Shown here one piece after another: positions 34,889 through 44,016 of a DNA stretch of 64,000 nucleotides. Where the stretch lies: assembly GCF_000711235.1 (NCBI RefSeq), contig NZ_JOMI01000001.1, forward strand, positions 434,001 through 498,000, in the 5' to 3' direction. This DNA is from Prevotella sp. 10(H). GTDB lineage: Bacteria > Bacteroidota > Bacteroidia > Bacteroidales > Dysgonomonadaceae. Position 1 is the stretch's first letter. Each line of letters starts with the position of its first letter. The position numbers were made by a program, and so were the translations under genes. The notes beneath the pieces were generated by a model. It did not search any database. It saw nothing but the letters and a program-made list of their open reading frames with translations, and was not told where the DNA came from.

Positions 34889-36547
34889 TTAAGGCAAAGA
34901 ATTATAATAGGCTCTGTACCCTTCGAAACTGTCATAGCCCGGCTTGAACGTAGCCCAGCTGAAGTTTGTGATATACTCCGTATACTGGCTGGCCACAGCT
35001 ATTTGTTCTTCCAGTTCGGCCCAGCTTTTTGCACGGTATGGTATGTCGGGGCAACCGCATTGCAAGAATGATTCTATATCGACTGCAAACTGCACTCCGG
35101 CATTCTCACATGCTTTTTTGATATGTGTATAGTAATTCGGCAAATCGACCCGCACATCCACAAGGCAACGCCCTGCCAAGTCCTGAAGATACATATAATC
35201 GATATCATGAGTATCTTTCAACAGGTCTTCGAACCACTGGCCGCACATATCGGCAGGCATGCCCCTCCACAGGGCAGGAGCTATCAGAACAGGTTTATCG
35301 GCTAAAGATTTCACATAAGCAGCTACACGTTGCAGATATTGGGCGAGTAGCTTGCGCTCTGTTTCCATTTGCCAGCCGGCAGGATATTTGGCATCGTGAA
35401 ATTCTTCAGTAATATACCAACCTGCAAACGCCGGACTGGAACCGAATTTATTGAAAAGGTCGTTGGCTACGACTTCGTTCCTTGCCAGTAAGACATCATA
35501 CATATACTTATCACCCAGCTTGTTGTTATCATAGTCGCCTCCGTTGAGGCCGAAGATAAGCTTGAAATTCCGGCGTTCGGCGGCAGCCACCATTTTGTCG
35601 ATTATGTCGTATTCTGTTTGTCCGCCGTTCCATCCAACAGTAGAGCCCGTGTACCAAGAGATATTGTTTTCGACCCCGTATCCTACACTGTACTGTATAA
35701 TCCATGTGTCGATGCCGACCGCTTTGCATTCCTGAAAATATGTATCCCAATCGTTGTATTCAGGAGTGTTGTAAACAGCATTCAGCTGTATGAATATACT
35801 TGAAAGTTTTGCCTTCTTAGTATAATTGTGCTGATAGGATGTGACCTGTTGCAGATCGTCGAAAACAACTGTTCCGCTTTTGGCCTCGTCTTTTTCGTTT
35901 ACAATGTCGATACGATAACCGATCACACGCGAAGGATTAATCTTATCTTCACCTGTAAAACCTTTGTACAGAGAGAAGGAACTATAAGGGATGACGAGCT
36001 TAATCCATCCATCGTTCTGTAACACCGTTTTATTCACGTATTGAAAATATTGATTAGCAGTTTGCATTCCCGGAACCATTTTATCGTCCTGTATCAGCAT
36101 CATCCTGAAAACGCCGGGATTACCGGGATTACCTTTTATCCAAACAGATAAGCCCAGCGGTTCGAAGCCAAGGTCGGGCCTGTAGTTATCCCATGTATGT
36201 TCTATAGAAACAAATTCGGGTTCGGGGCTGACAGACCTGGCAGTAAAGGTATAGCTGATACCCATGGCAGCTTCGCCTTCTTTGATATCATCTGCCACAT
36301 TGTAGGTACTGATAGATGTCGACGGAGAATTAGAACCTTTCTGTACAGCAATCGCTTCGCATCCGTCGAAAGTAGTTAGGATACGCGTATCATGTGCATT
36401 CTGCAGCACAGCTTCTTCTGCTCCCTTATCCACACTGTCGGGCAGTGTAACTTTCTGATATGAATGATCGTCATCGCTACACGAATAAGTGAAGCAGGCG
36501 ATGAAGAAAGCGGTAAGGGTGATTATATATTTTATATACTTTTTCAT
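34889..36547 (-). CDS. DUF4434-like lipoprotein with N-terminal carbohydrate-binding-like domain (552 aa)
   Basis: ATG 36547 is chosen because it starts the lipoprotein signal MKKYIKYIITLTAFFIACFT with lipobox YSC; the earlier Met at 36577 adds 10 residues. Residues about 60-230 are a beta-sandwich (GLSVWIKGNPGNPGVFRMML; WIKLVIPYSSFSL; VIGYRIDIVNE), likely carbohydrate-binding. The rest is a DUF4434-like barrel (IDTWIIQYSVGYGV; FKLIFGLNGGDYDNNKL; FAGWYITEEFHDAKYPAGWQ) with the same W-Y-x-x-E motif as the downstream protein. It is probably surface-exposed and acts with SusCD. Confidence 0.75.
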   Translation of the reverse strand: MKKYIKYIITLTAFFIACFTYSCSDDDHSYQKVTLPDSVDKGAEEAVLQNAHDTRILTTFDGCEAIAVQKGSNSPSTSISTYNVADDIKEGEAAMGISYTFTARSVSPEPEFVSIEHTWDNYRPDLGFEPLGLSVWIKGNPGNPGVFRMMLIQDDKMVPGMQTANQYFQYVNKTVLQNDGWIKLVIPYSSFSLYKGFTGEDKINPSRVIGYRIDIVNEKDEAKSGTVVFDDLQQVTSYQHNYTKKAKLSSIFIQLNAVYNTPEYNDWDTYFQECKAVGIDTWIIQYSVGYGVENNISWYTGSTVGWNGGQTEYDIIDKMVAAAERRNFKLIFGLNGGDYDNNKLGDKYMYDVLLARNEVVANDLFNKFGSSPAFAGWYITEEFHDAKYPAGWQMETERKLLAQYLQRVAAYVKSLADKPVLIAPALWRGMPADMCGQWFEDLLKDTHDIDYMYLQDLAGRCLVDVRVDLPNYYTHIKKACENAGVQFAVDIESFLQCGCPDIPYRAKSWAELEEQIAVASQYTEYITNFSWATFKPGYDSFEGYRAYYNSLP

Positions 36548-36580
36548 ATTGATCGGATTTAATTTGATTATTACCAACTA

Positions 36581-38020
36581 TCAGTTGCGGGGATAATATT
36601 TCATATGATATTTTATGATTCCTCCCTGAGAAGCATTGTTGGATATTAAGAGGCCGTAAATATATGCATCATTCCCCTGAACGGATACGGCTACATCACC
36701 GAACATCATGATATTGTAGACAGTATAGTTTTCCGATTCGAATATCATAAAATCATTATAACCGTCTTTATCCGGATTCATATCCCTGATATTGTTTATA
36801 TCGGTGATATCGAATACTTTCAGTTTCACGGGGTCGGTATCGTAAAATACCTGGGTAAGCATGGCTAGGAAATCACTATCTCCTACCGAGAATACCTTAT
36901 ATCCCAGTATCTTATATTCGTGGTTGCTCTTGTCCATTTCGATTACCTCCTGCAACCCGTCCCTGAAGCGATAGAAGCGGCTGCCGAACAAGCGGCTCTG
37001 CGCATCTGTAGATTCGTATAATATGTAAGAGAGGAAGATATCGGAGTCGTCGTCTATACTTCTTCTTTGCACATCTGCATAATCCCATGCACCTGCTATC
37101 GGGGTAAATTCCACCTTGTTAGGAACGACAGTGAGAGGAATACCGTTGTTGAACTCCCAGTAATAGTAGGCATTGCGATTGTCGTTAGCTTCGTATCTGT
37201 TGCCTACAGTGGCATATACATATGCTTTGCCTTGTTTTATGTTTCCAACAACGCTGAACCTGTATCCTAAGTTGACAGGGCATCCGGCATCATTGGCATA
37301 GTCGAGCAGCAACTGTGGGTTGGCATCGTCGATATCGTTATATACATACAGCATAAACCCTGCTCCTGAGCCGTTAATCCTGCCTGCTATTATATGTCCG
37401 GCATCATCAGTCCTTACCTGCCCGATGACAGTGCGGGGCGAAGGAATTGCCTTTACGATATCTCCGCTATTTTTATTATATACACGGATATTAGGATCGG
37501 GATCGAAGTTTACACCATCGTGGACGAATAAGTAATCACCCGACACATCCAAAGACCACAGCCAATTGATATATTTAAATCCGAGCTGGGTACTGTTCTT
37601 GTGCCATTCTTTCTGGAATGAGGCTATCGGTGGCAGCAATTCTACCTTAATCATGTATGTCTTTATTTCGCCCGTCGAAGTTCTTACTTTCAATTCATAA
37701 GGGGCCGTAAGGTCTATTACACCCGGTATGGCCGGTTCTGCTTTACAGTTGTTTTCGAGGCTGACTGCCAGTTTCATCTTAGATACATCGGTAGGCTCTT
37801 CGAGTGGCGACGGTATCTTAAAGATAATAACATCCCCGTCATTATAAGGGCCTTTGGTGGCAGGGGTAAATACCTGACTTCCCCCGACAATCTGCACCGT
37901 GAGGCTTTGCAGGCCTGTTGTTTGTACAGATGTATCGCCCATATCGACAGAACCGCATGACGAGAAAGTCCATATCGCAGCCAGAGCCACGAATATTAAT
38001 TTACATATATATTTTTTCAT
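36581..38020 (-). CDS. SusCD-linked surface lipoprotein, DUF5018-like (479 aa)
   Basis: Start 38020 gives MKKYICKLIFVALAAIWTFS with the lipobox SSC; the earlier Met at 38044 would overlap susD. An N-terminal beta-rich domain (LTVQIVGGSQVFTPATKGPY, then IKTYMIKVELLPP) resembles DUF5018 modules of SusD-linked lipoproteins. The C-terminal ~350 residues look like a beta-propeller (NWLWSLDVSGDYLFVHDG; NIRVYNKNSGDIVKAIPSPR; GDVAVSVQGNDAYIYGLLIS). It sits where SusE/F-like glycan-binding proteins occur. Role: presumed glycan capture. Confidence 0.7.
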   Translation of the reverse strand: MKKYICKLIFVALAAIWTFSSCGSVDMGDTSVQTTGLQSLTVQIVGGSQVFTPATKGPYNDGDVIIFKIPSPLEEPTDVSKMKLAVSLENNCKAEPAIPGVIDLTAPYELKVRTSTGEIKTYMIKVELLPPIASFQKEWHKNSTQLGFKYINWLWSLDVSGDYLFVHDGVNFDPDPNIRVYNKNSGDIVKAIPSPRTVIGQVRTDDAGHIIAGRINGSGAGFMLYVYNDIDDANPQLLLDYANDAGCPVNLGYRFSVVGNIKQGKAYVYATVGNRYEANDNRNAYYYWEFNNGIPLTVVPNKVEFTPIAGAWDYADVQRRSIDDDSDIFLSYILYESTDAQSRLFGSRFYRFRDGLQEVIEMDKSNHEYKILGYKVFSVGDSDFLAMLTQVFYDTDPVKLKVFDITDINNIRDMNPDKDGYNDFMIFESENYTVYNIMMFGDVAVSVQGNDAYIYGLLISNNASQGGIIKYHMKYYPRN

Positions 38021-38034
38021 GTCCATCCTGTTTT

Positions 38035-39633
38035 TTATTTCCATTCATCAAATTGTTGTATCATCTTGTTCGATTCGAGTTCGGAAGACGGAATAGGGAA
38101 ACGTTTATATTTATCCAGATATATGCGTTTACGTCCGCTGTCGCAATCGATTACTTCATATGTGAAGGTATTATTCGATTCTCTGGTAGGTTTCACGCCT
38201 TTCAGGCTTCTGTTGTTCAATTCACTTTTAGCAAGATCCCAACGGCGCAGATCCCAGAAGCGGTGCCCCTCGAATGCCAGCTCTATCATGCGTTCGCGGC
38301 GCAACAATGTCATAAAGTCGCCAACGGAATTTGCAGTAACATCGGTCTTGAATCCAGCTCTCTTCCTCACATCGTTCAATGCTTTGAGTGCAGGCGTCAA
38401 ATGCCCCTGCTGCGCCATGGCTTCGGCATATATAAGCAATACTTCGGCGTAGCGCATATAGTAATACGTAAAGTCATTGACAGTGAAGGTCGTCATATCC
38501 TCATCTAAGAACTTGCGAAGGAAATAGCCCGTCATGGTACTTGTACCACCTAGCGACCAGCCGTCTTTTCCGCCTACGAATGTTTCAATTTTCCGTCCTT
38601 TCCAATCCGCATCGTTATACAGAATCGAGGAGTAGAAACGCTCTTCGCGTCCGGCATACGGATTTGCCGCATGTATAGGGTTGTTCCAGTCGAAATTTGA
38701 GCCGTCAGCCATTTGATACTGCGATACGATGTCTTCGGTAGGAGTAGCAGAAGTCATCGCCCCCGCATCGCCCGAAGGGCTGTATGCCGCATCGAACGTA
38801 TATGCTAGGTCGGGAGCCATAAATCCTACTTCGATGATACTTTCCTTGTTTTCTATATTCTGGCTTCTCCTTATTTTAAATAAGCCGTCATAACTTGGAT
38901 AAAGGTCATACATTTTCAGGTCGAACAAATCCTGTGCCGCGTCCGAAGCTGCTTTCCACCTGCCCGCATACAACATAGCCCTTGCCTTAAGGCCAAAAGC
39001 CGCGCCTCTGGACAGTTTTCCTTTTTTCGCAGGATTGATATTCAGGTTCTTTGCTGCAAAATCAAGGTCTTCGGCAATAAAGTCCCAACACTGGTCGGGA
39101 GAGGATAAAGGATTGTTCCCGTTTCCTAACTCGGGTAGCTGGCGGAATATAATAAGAGACGCTCCATATCTCCGTGCCATTACAAAATAGACATGCGCCC
39201 TGAAAAAGCGGATTTCGGCCTCGGCTCTCAGCCTCACATCTTCGGGCAGATGCTGCCCTTTTTTCGACAATCCGTCTAAGAAGCGGTTGCATTGTGTAAC
39301 CCATGTATATCCCCACCCCCAATTATCGAACGGATTATTGATAGGAGTGATAGTGACAGAGCCATAAGGCACAAGGTTTTGGTTGGCATGTGCCAGATTC
39401 ATCTTCATTATATCGCTGTATCCGTCATCTTCTATGGCAGCACCGTAGTATTCGCCCAATAAAGGATAAAAGCTGTTGAGATAAAGTTCAACGCTGTTCT
39501 CATCTTTCCAGAGCGTGTCTTCGGTATAGGTGCTGGTGAGTTCGGGATCGAGGCTGCATCCGCTGCTTATAGCTATGATACCGATGAGCAGGCAGATACT
39601 TATTTTTCTTTTTATATTATAAAATGCTTTCAT
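38035..39633 (-). CDS. susD: SusD/RagB-family glycan-binding lipoprotein (532 aa)
   Basis: The lipobox is in ICLLIGIIAISSGCSLDPEL. SusD hallmarks include the early TYTEDTLWKDENSVELYLNS, a TPR-like helical core (AEIRFFRAHVYFVMARRYGA), YYMRYAEVLLIYAEAMAQQG, and the terminal RRERMIELAFEGHRFWDLRR and NKMIQQFDEW. SusD covers the mouth of the SusC barrel and binds the glycan. The gene begins 12 bp after susC, as expected, and the family length is normal. Confidence 0.95.
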   Translation of the reverse strand: MKAFYNIKRKISICLLIGIIAISSGCSLDPELTSTYTEDTLWKDENSVELYLNSFYPLLGEYYGAAIEDDGYSDIMKMNLAHANQNLVPYGSVTITPINNPFDNWGWGYTWVTQCNRFLDGLSKKGQHLPEDVRLRAEAEIRFFRAHVYFVMARRYGASLIIFRQLPELGNGNNPLSSPDQCWDFIAEDLDFAAKNLNINPAKKGKLSRGAAFGLKARAMLYAGRWKAASDAAQDLFDLKMYDLYPSYDGLFKIRRSQNIENKESIIEVGFMAPDLAYTFDAAYSPSGDAGAMTSATPTEDIVSQYQMADGSNFDWNNPIHAANPYAGREERFYSSILYNDADWKGRKIETFVGGKDGWSLGGTSTMTGYFLRKFLDEDMTTFTVNDFTYYYMRYAEVLLIYAEAMAQQGHLTPALKALNDVRKRAGFKTDVTANSVGDFMTLLRRERMIELAFEGHRFWDLRRWDLAKSELNNRSLKGVKPTRESNNTFTYEVIDCDSGRKRIYLDKYKRFPIPSSELESNKMIQQFDEWK

Positions 39634-39644
39634 ATCGTACTCGG

Positions 39645-42600
39645 TTAAAAAGTTATATTAAGGCCGAATTCATATATTCTTTGTTGAGGATAATAACCCT
39701 GATTTACGCTCGGCATTTCGGGGTCGAAATAATCGACACCGGTGAGCGTAAACAGGTTGCTGCCGGATGCATATACCCTGACTTTTTCAAGCCCCGCTTT
39801 TTTGACTATTCCTACGGGTAAGGTATATCCTATCTGTGCTGTTTTCAGCCGCAGGTATGTACCGTCCTTCACCCACCAGTCGGAATATTTTCCGCCATTG
39901 ATACGCAAGTCGGCCGTCAGGCGTGGATATTTCGCATTCGGGTTTTCTGGTGTCCATGCATTTTCTACCAGATAGTAAGGAGCATTCCCGTCGGCAAAGA
40001 AAGGACGTGTATAGAATGTATCGTCTACCCACCCTACCGGATAAGTTCCGCACAAATATACATCGAACAATGCTGCCCCTTGGAAGAAGAGATTCATATC
40101 GAAGCCTTTATACTCACCCGACAGATTAAATCCAAACATCATTTCAGGAATGTTGCTCCGGCCGATAGGCACCATATCCTGTTCGAGAGTGATACGTCCG
40201 TCACCGTTTATGTCGACGAGTTTGATATCTCCGGGCAAGGTAGGGCCGAACACGGCACTTTGGGCTATTTCTTCTTCAGTCTGGAATAATCCGTCCGACA
40301 CAAAGCCGAAATATTGTCCCATAGGCTTGCCTACCAGACGGCGGGCATCTGGCACATTCGTATTTTCGTTTATCTTGAGTATTTTATTACGCGCCCACGA
40401 GAGATTTCCTCTTACATTGTAGTTAAAGTCGCCAATCTTATTGTTGTGTGTCAGCACCAGTTCAAATCCTTTATTCTGATGCTCTCCGAAATTTATAATA
40501 GGCGAATAATATCCACCGAGTGACGGAGGATAGGCATTGCCCGGACTTTCGAGTTTGCGGCGCGTGAGTGAATAGAACATATCCAGTTCTACGCCTAAGA
40601 GACCTTTCCAAAAGGATGTTTCGAAACCGATATTGTAGTTGTCCGTTACCTGCCATTTCAGGTCGGGATTTGCGATTGAGCCAATATTTAAATAGCGTTG
40701 CGGTTCATTGCCTATCACTGCAATAGGATTATCGCTCAGATTGGCCATGCTCATATATGACAAGCCATATCCGAGTCCTGTCTGGCTGCCCAGCTGTCCG
40801 AAAGAAGCCCTCAGTTTAAGGTTGTCGATCACCTTTATATTTTCTTTGAAGAACGGTTCTTCCGAAATGCGCCATCCTGCCGAAACGCCGGGGAATAAAG
40901 CCCATCTGTTTTTTCCGGGCAGGTATGTTGTCCCGTCTATACGGCCGGATAGTTCAAGGAGGTATTTTGTGTCGTAATCGTAGTTTACGCGCATGACATA
41001 CCCGCCGCGTTTAGCGATGTTGTGAGCGCCCTGTACACTGTTGGGAACCACTTCATCGCCTTTGCTCAGGTCGAGTATGTCTAAAACGGGGAATCCTCTT
41101 TTTGCAGCGCTCATACTTGTAAACTTGGTACGTCCGTATTCGTATAAGAATAAGGCTTTAATGTCATGCTTCCCGAATTTACGGGAATATTCTGCCGATG
41201 ACTGGAGGAAATAGTCGTACTGATCTGTATAGTCCTGATAAACATACGCCTTGCCGTCGGATGTTACCCGCGACCATTCTTCATTCCATGTTTTATTGCC
41301 CTGATTATATACCGCCAGCTTATAAGGAGTGACACCTGTTTTTACCATTTGGTGGAAGTAGTCGTATGCTCCTGTAAATTTGACGCTCAATCCCGGTACC
41401 AGAGGCACATCGTATTTTAGCGAGATGTTGCTTTCGATTCTTTTATGCCTGTTTTGTTTCGTACCCGATTCGTCACGTAGTGCAATAGGGTTCTGGTTGC
41501 CATTTCCGGCCGAATTGAGGCTACCGACGGGCACTCCGCTGTAAGTCTCCCTAGGCAGGTATGGGTACATAAGCATGGCATGTTGCAGTATGCTGGATAC
41601 GCCATACGCGGGCTCCTGAGTTTTCGACTGCCTGTAGCCGATACCGATTGAAGCCGTGAGGTTATTGGTAATTTTAGAATCAATATTAGTTCTGAAATTG
41701 TAGCGGTCGAAAGATGTATGCTTCATTGCGCCTTGCTGATTAAGGGCGCCTAGTCCTATATAATAAGAGAACCGGTCACTGCCGCCTGTGAGCGAAAGCG
41801 TATTATTGTAAGTAGGTGCGGCAGAACGGAATAATTCGTCGAACCAGTCGGTATTTGCATATACCCCGTATGGGTCGCCATTCTTTATCCGGTTTATTTC
41901 ATCCTGACTAAAGCGCAGGTTATTATCAGGCACACCGTCTAGCTGCTGGGCCCTGTTGTACCAATACATATAGTCTTCCCCGTTGAGAAATTCAGGAAAA
42001 TTAGTATTTGTGCTCAACTGTATAGATGAGTTGAGGGTAATAGTTGGTTTTTGAGCCTTTCCTTTTTTTGTAGTCACCAGAATTACGCCCCCCGAGCCGT
42101 TAAATCCATAAACGGCGGCCGACGCTGCGTCTTTCAACAGGGTAATCGATTCTATTTCGGCGGGGCTTATAGAGGGGAAAGGACGGGCAATACCGTCGAC
42201 AATAACGAGTGTATTTCCGTCGCCATTCCCTACACCCCTTACATTCAACGATGCGCCATCGTATCCCGGCTGCCCGCTGGTCTGGCGGGTTACCAGTCCC
42301 GGAAGCCTTCCCTGCAACATTGCCGAAAGGTTGGAGGCCGGCGCTTTGATAAGTTCTTCGCCGCTTATCTGAGCAACGGCGCCTGTCACACTTATCTTCT
42401 TCTGAGTGCCGTACCCTACCACTATAACTTCGTTCAGACCTTTTGCTGCCGGCTCGAGATTGACGTTTATCAACCTGCGGCCTTTCGGGATTATTTCCTG
42501 AGGTTCGTATCCTATGTATGAAAATACCAAAGCGATATCTTCATCGGAAACCGTGATGTCATATTTGCCGTCTACGTCGGTCATGCTGGCATTTGTGGTT

Positions 42601-42752
42601 CCTTTCTGCTGAACAGTAGCACCTATCAGAGGAGCATTGCTCTCGTCTGTCACTGCCCCCGAAATTCTGACCTGTGCCTGTATGCCCACATAGAAGAGGG
42701 AACATAACAGTAGCAAACATAGCCTGATGTTATGGGCTGATTTAAGGTTCAT
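39645..42752 (-). CDS. susC: SusC/RagA-family TonB-linked outer-membrane transporter
   Basis: The start is one of three nearby Met codons (42761, 42755, 42752); all give the same signal peptide ending in FYVGIQAQ. A carboxypeptidase-D-like domain (VRISGAVTDESNAPLIGATV), a TonB-box region (NEVIVVGYGTQKKISVTGAV), a plug (SAMLQGRLPGLVTRQTSGQP; NVRGVGNGDGNTLVIVDG) and a ~800-residue barrel ending YEFGLNITF are present. The protein imports glycan with SusD. It lies 14 bp after the epimerase gene, so it is embedded in the operon rather than starting it. Confidence 0.95.
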   Translation of the reverse strand: MNLKSAHNIRLCLLLLCSLFYVGIQAQVRISGAVTDESNAPLIGATVQQKGTTNASMTDVDGKYDITVSDEDIALVFSYIGYEPQEIIPKGRRLINVNLEPAAKGLNEVIVVGYGTQKKISVTGAVAQISGEELIKAPASNLSAMLQGRLPGLVTRQTSGQPGYDGASLNVRGVGNGDGNTLVIVDGIARPFPSISPAEIESITLLKDAASAAVYGFNGSGGVILVTTKKGKAQKPTITLNSSIQLSTNTNFPEFLNGEDYMYWYNRAQQLDGVPDNNLRFSQDEINRIKNGDPYGVYANTDWFDELFRSAAPTYNNTLSLTGGSDRFSYYIGLGALNQQGAMKHTSFDRYNFRTNIDSKITNNLTASIGIGYRQSKTQEPAYGVSSILQHAMLMYPYLPRETYSGVPVGSLNSAGNGNQNPIALRDESGTKQNRHKRIESNISLKYDVPLVPGLSVKFTGAYDYFHQMVKTGVTPYKLAVYNQGNKTWNEEWSRVTSDGKAYVYQDYTDQYDYFLQSSAEYSRKFGKHDIKALFLYEYGRTKFTSMSAAKRGFPVLDILDLSKGDEVVPNSVQGAHNIAKRGGYVMRVNYDYDTKYLLELSGRIDGTTYLPGKNRWALFPGVSAGWRISEEPFFKENIKVIDNLKLRASFGQLGSQTGLGYGLSYMSMANLSDNPIAVIGNEPQRYLNIGSIANPDLKWQVTDNYNIGFETSFWKGLLGVELDMFYSLTRRKLESPGNAYPPSLGGYYSPIINFGEHQNKGFELVLTHNNKIGDFNYNVRGNLSWARNKILKINENTNVPDARRLVGKPMGQYFGFVSDGLFQTEEEIAQSAVFGPTLPGDIKLVDINGDGRITLEQDMVPIGRSNIPEMMFGFNLSGEYKGFDMNLFFQGAALFDVYLCGTYPVGWVDDTFYTRPFFADGNAPYYLVENAWTPENPNAKYPRLTADLRINGGKYSDWWVKDGTYLRLKTAQIGYTLPVGIVKKAGLEKVRVYASGSNLFTLTGVDYFDPEMPSVNQGYYPQQRIYEFGLNITF

Positions 42753-42766
42753 CATAATCAAGTTAT

Positions 42767-43990
42767 TTAAGGTTTAACATTTATACAATTTTCGTTTGTT
42801 TCGGTTTCTATCAGTCTCTTGCGTTCTTCAATTTCTTCAAGTGTTTTCCAACATTGGTACAGCCCTCTGGGCACATGGAAGCAGCCCTTCCACTTACCGC
42901 CTTTGAGCGGCAGTAATACTTCGCCCTGCCTATTGAGGTAGCCGAACCATTCGGGATGCTCTTTGTCTTTGAAATGATTCCATGTATAATCGTGTATGGT
43001 TCCGAACCATTTCAGGCAGTTGGCGTCGCCTGTGAGATTATATCCTTTGAGTAATGAGATCAGCGTTTCGACATGCACCCACCATAGTTTCTGATCCCAT
43101 TCGAGTTCGTGGCGGGGATATCCCAGCCTGTCCATGAAGTAGAATATACCTCCGTATTTTTCATCCCAACCGTATTCTATCATTTTCAAAGTAGTTTCAG
43201 TGGCCTTATCTATAAGGTCTTTGCGCGAGAAGCGTTTCCCCAGATCCATTATAAACCACATTGCTTCGATAGCGTGTCCGGGGTTGATGAGCCTACCATC
43301 ATAAGTGTCGGACAGCTCGCCTTTTACGGTTACATTCTCCACTATCAGCCCGTTGAGCTCAGGCCGGTAAAAGATATTCAATACCTCGTGGACACAGTTT
43401 TCAATCGTCTTATTCAAAAAGCCTTTGTCAAGAAGATGCTCGATTTCTAATGAGAGATTGCAAAGTATCATCGGCAAGGCAAATCCTTTCAGCTGCCGTG
43501 TTCCTGCATGAGCCTTCGACCACTTACCTTTCGGGTTATCGACTTTAGAGAGAATAATATTGAATGTCTTCTGTGCTATTTCTGCATATTCGTCATTACC
43601 TGTAGCCAGACTCAGCTGTCCGAAAGCCATGGCAGCGAAGGTATAGGAGAATATGTTGTAAGGATCGACAAGCGGATTTCCGCTGCGGTCTAATGAAAAA
43701 TACCAGTTGTAGCTTCCGTCATGACCGTATTTTTTAAGGAATTCGCCGCCCTGTATGGCACAGTCGAGCCATTCGCCCCGTTTTTCAACCTTATTGTAAA
43801 GCATTGCGAACATCCATACTTCGCGTGCCTGAAGCCATATAAACTTATCGGTATCGTAGACAGCGCCATCACGCGCAAGACAGGAAAAATAACCGCCATA
43901 TTCCTTATCCTGAGAATATTGCAACCAGAATGGGATTACGTTATCAAGTAATTCTGCCTTGTATTGTTCTGCTAATTTTTTAAAGTCCAT
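42767..43990 (-). CDS. N-acylglucosamine 2-epimerase/cellobiose epimerase-like protein (407 aa)
   Basis: The (alpha/alpha)6-barrel family of AGE and cellobiose/mannobiose 2-epimerases is recognised by DKFIWLQAREVWMFAMLYNK, the central GHAIEAMWFIMDLG (His), and the C-terminal HELEWDQKLWWVHVETLISL (His) plus WKGCFHVPRGLYQCW. No signal peptide, so it is cytoplasmic. It would epimerise the C2 of a reducing-end sugar after import. Sequence alone does not separate N-acylglucosamine from disaccharide substrates. Placed between the MFS porter and susC in one operon. Confidence 0.85.
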   Translation of the reverse strand: MDFKKLAEQYKAELLDNVIPFWLQYSQDKEYGGYFSCLARDGAVYDTDKFIWLQAREVWMFAMLYNKVEKRGEWLDCAIQGGEFLKKYGHDGSYNWYFSLDRSGNPLVDPYNIFSYTFAAMAFGQLSLATGNDEYAEIAQKTFNIILSKVDNPKGKWSKAHAGTRQLKGFALPMILCNLSLEIEHLLDKGFLNKTIENCVHEVLNIFYRPELNGLIVENVTVKGELSDTYDGRLINPGHAIEAMWFIMDLGKRFSRKDLIDKATETTLKMIEYGWDEKYGGIFYFMDRLGYPRHELEWDQKLWWVHVETLISLLKGYNLTGDANCLKWFGTIHDYTWNHFKDKEHPEWFGYLNRQGEVLLPLKGGKWKGCFHVPRGLYQCWKTLEEIEERKRLIETETNENCINVKP

Positions 43991-44016
43991 AGTTTTAAGC
44001 TTTATATTATTGTTTT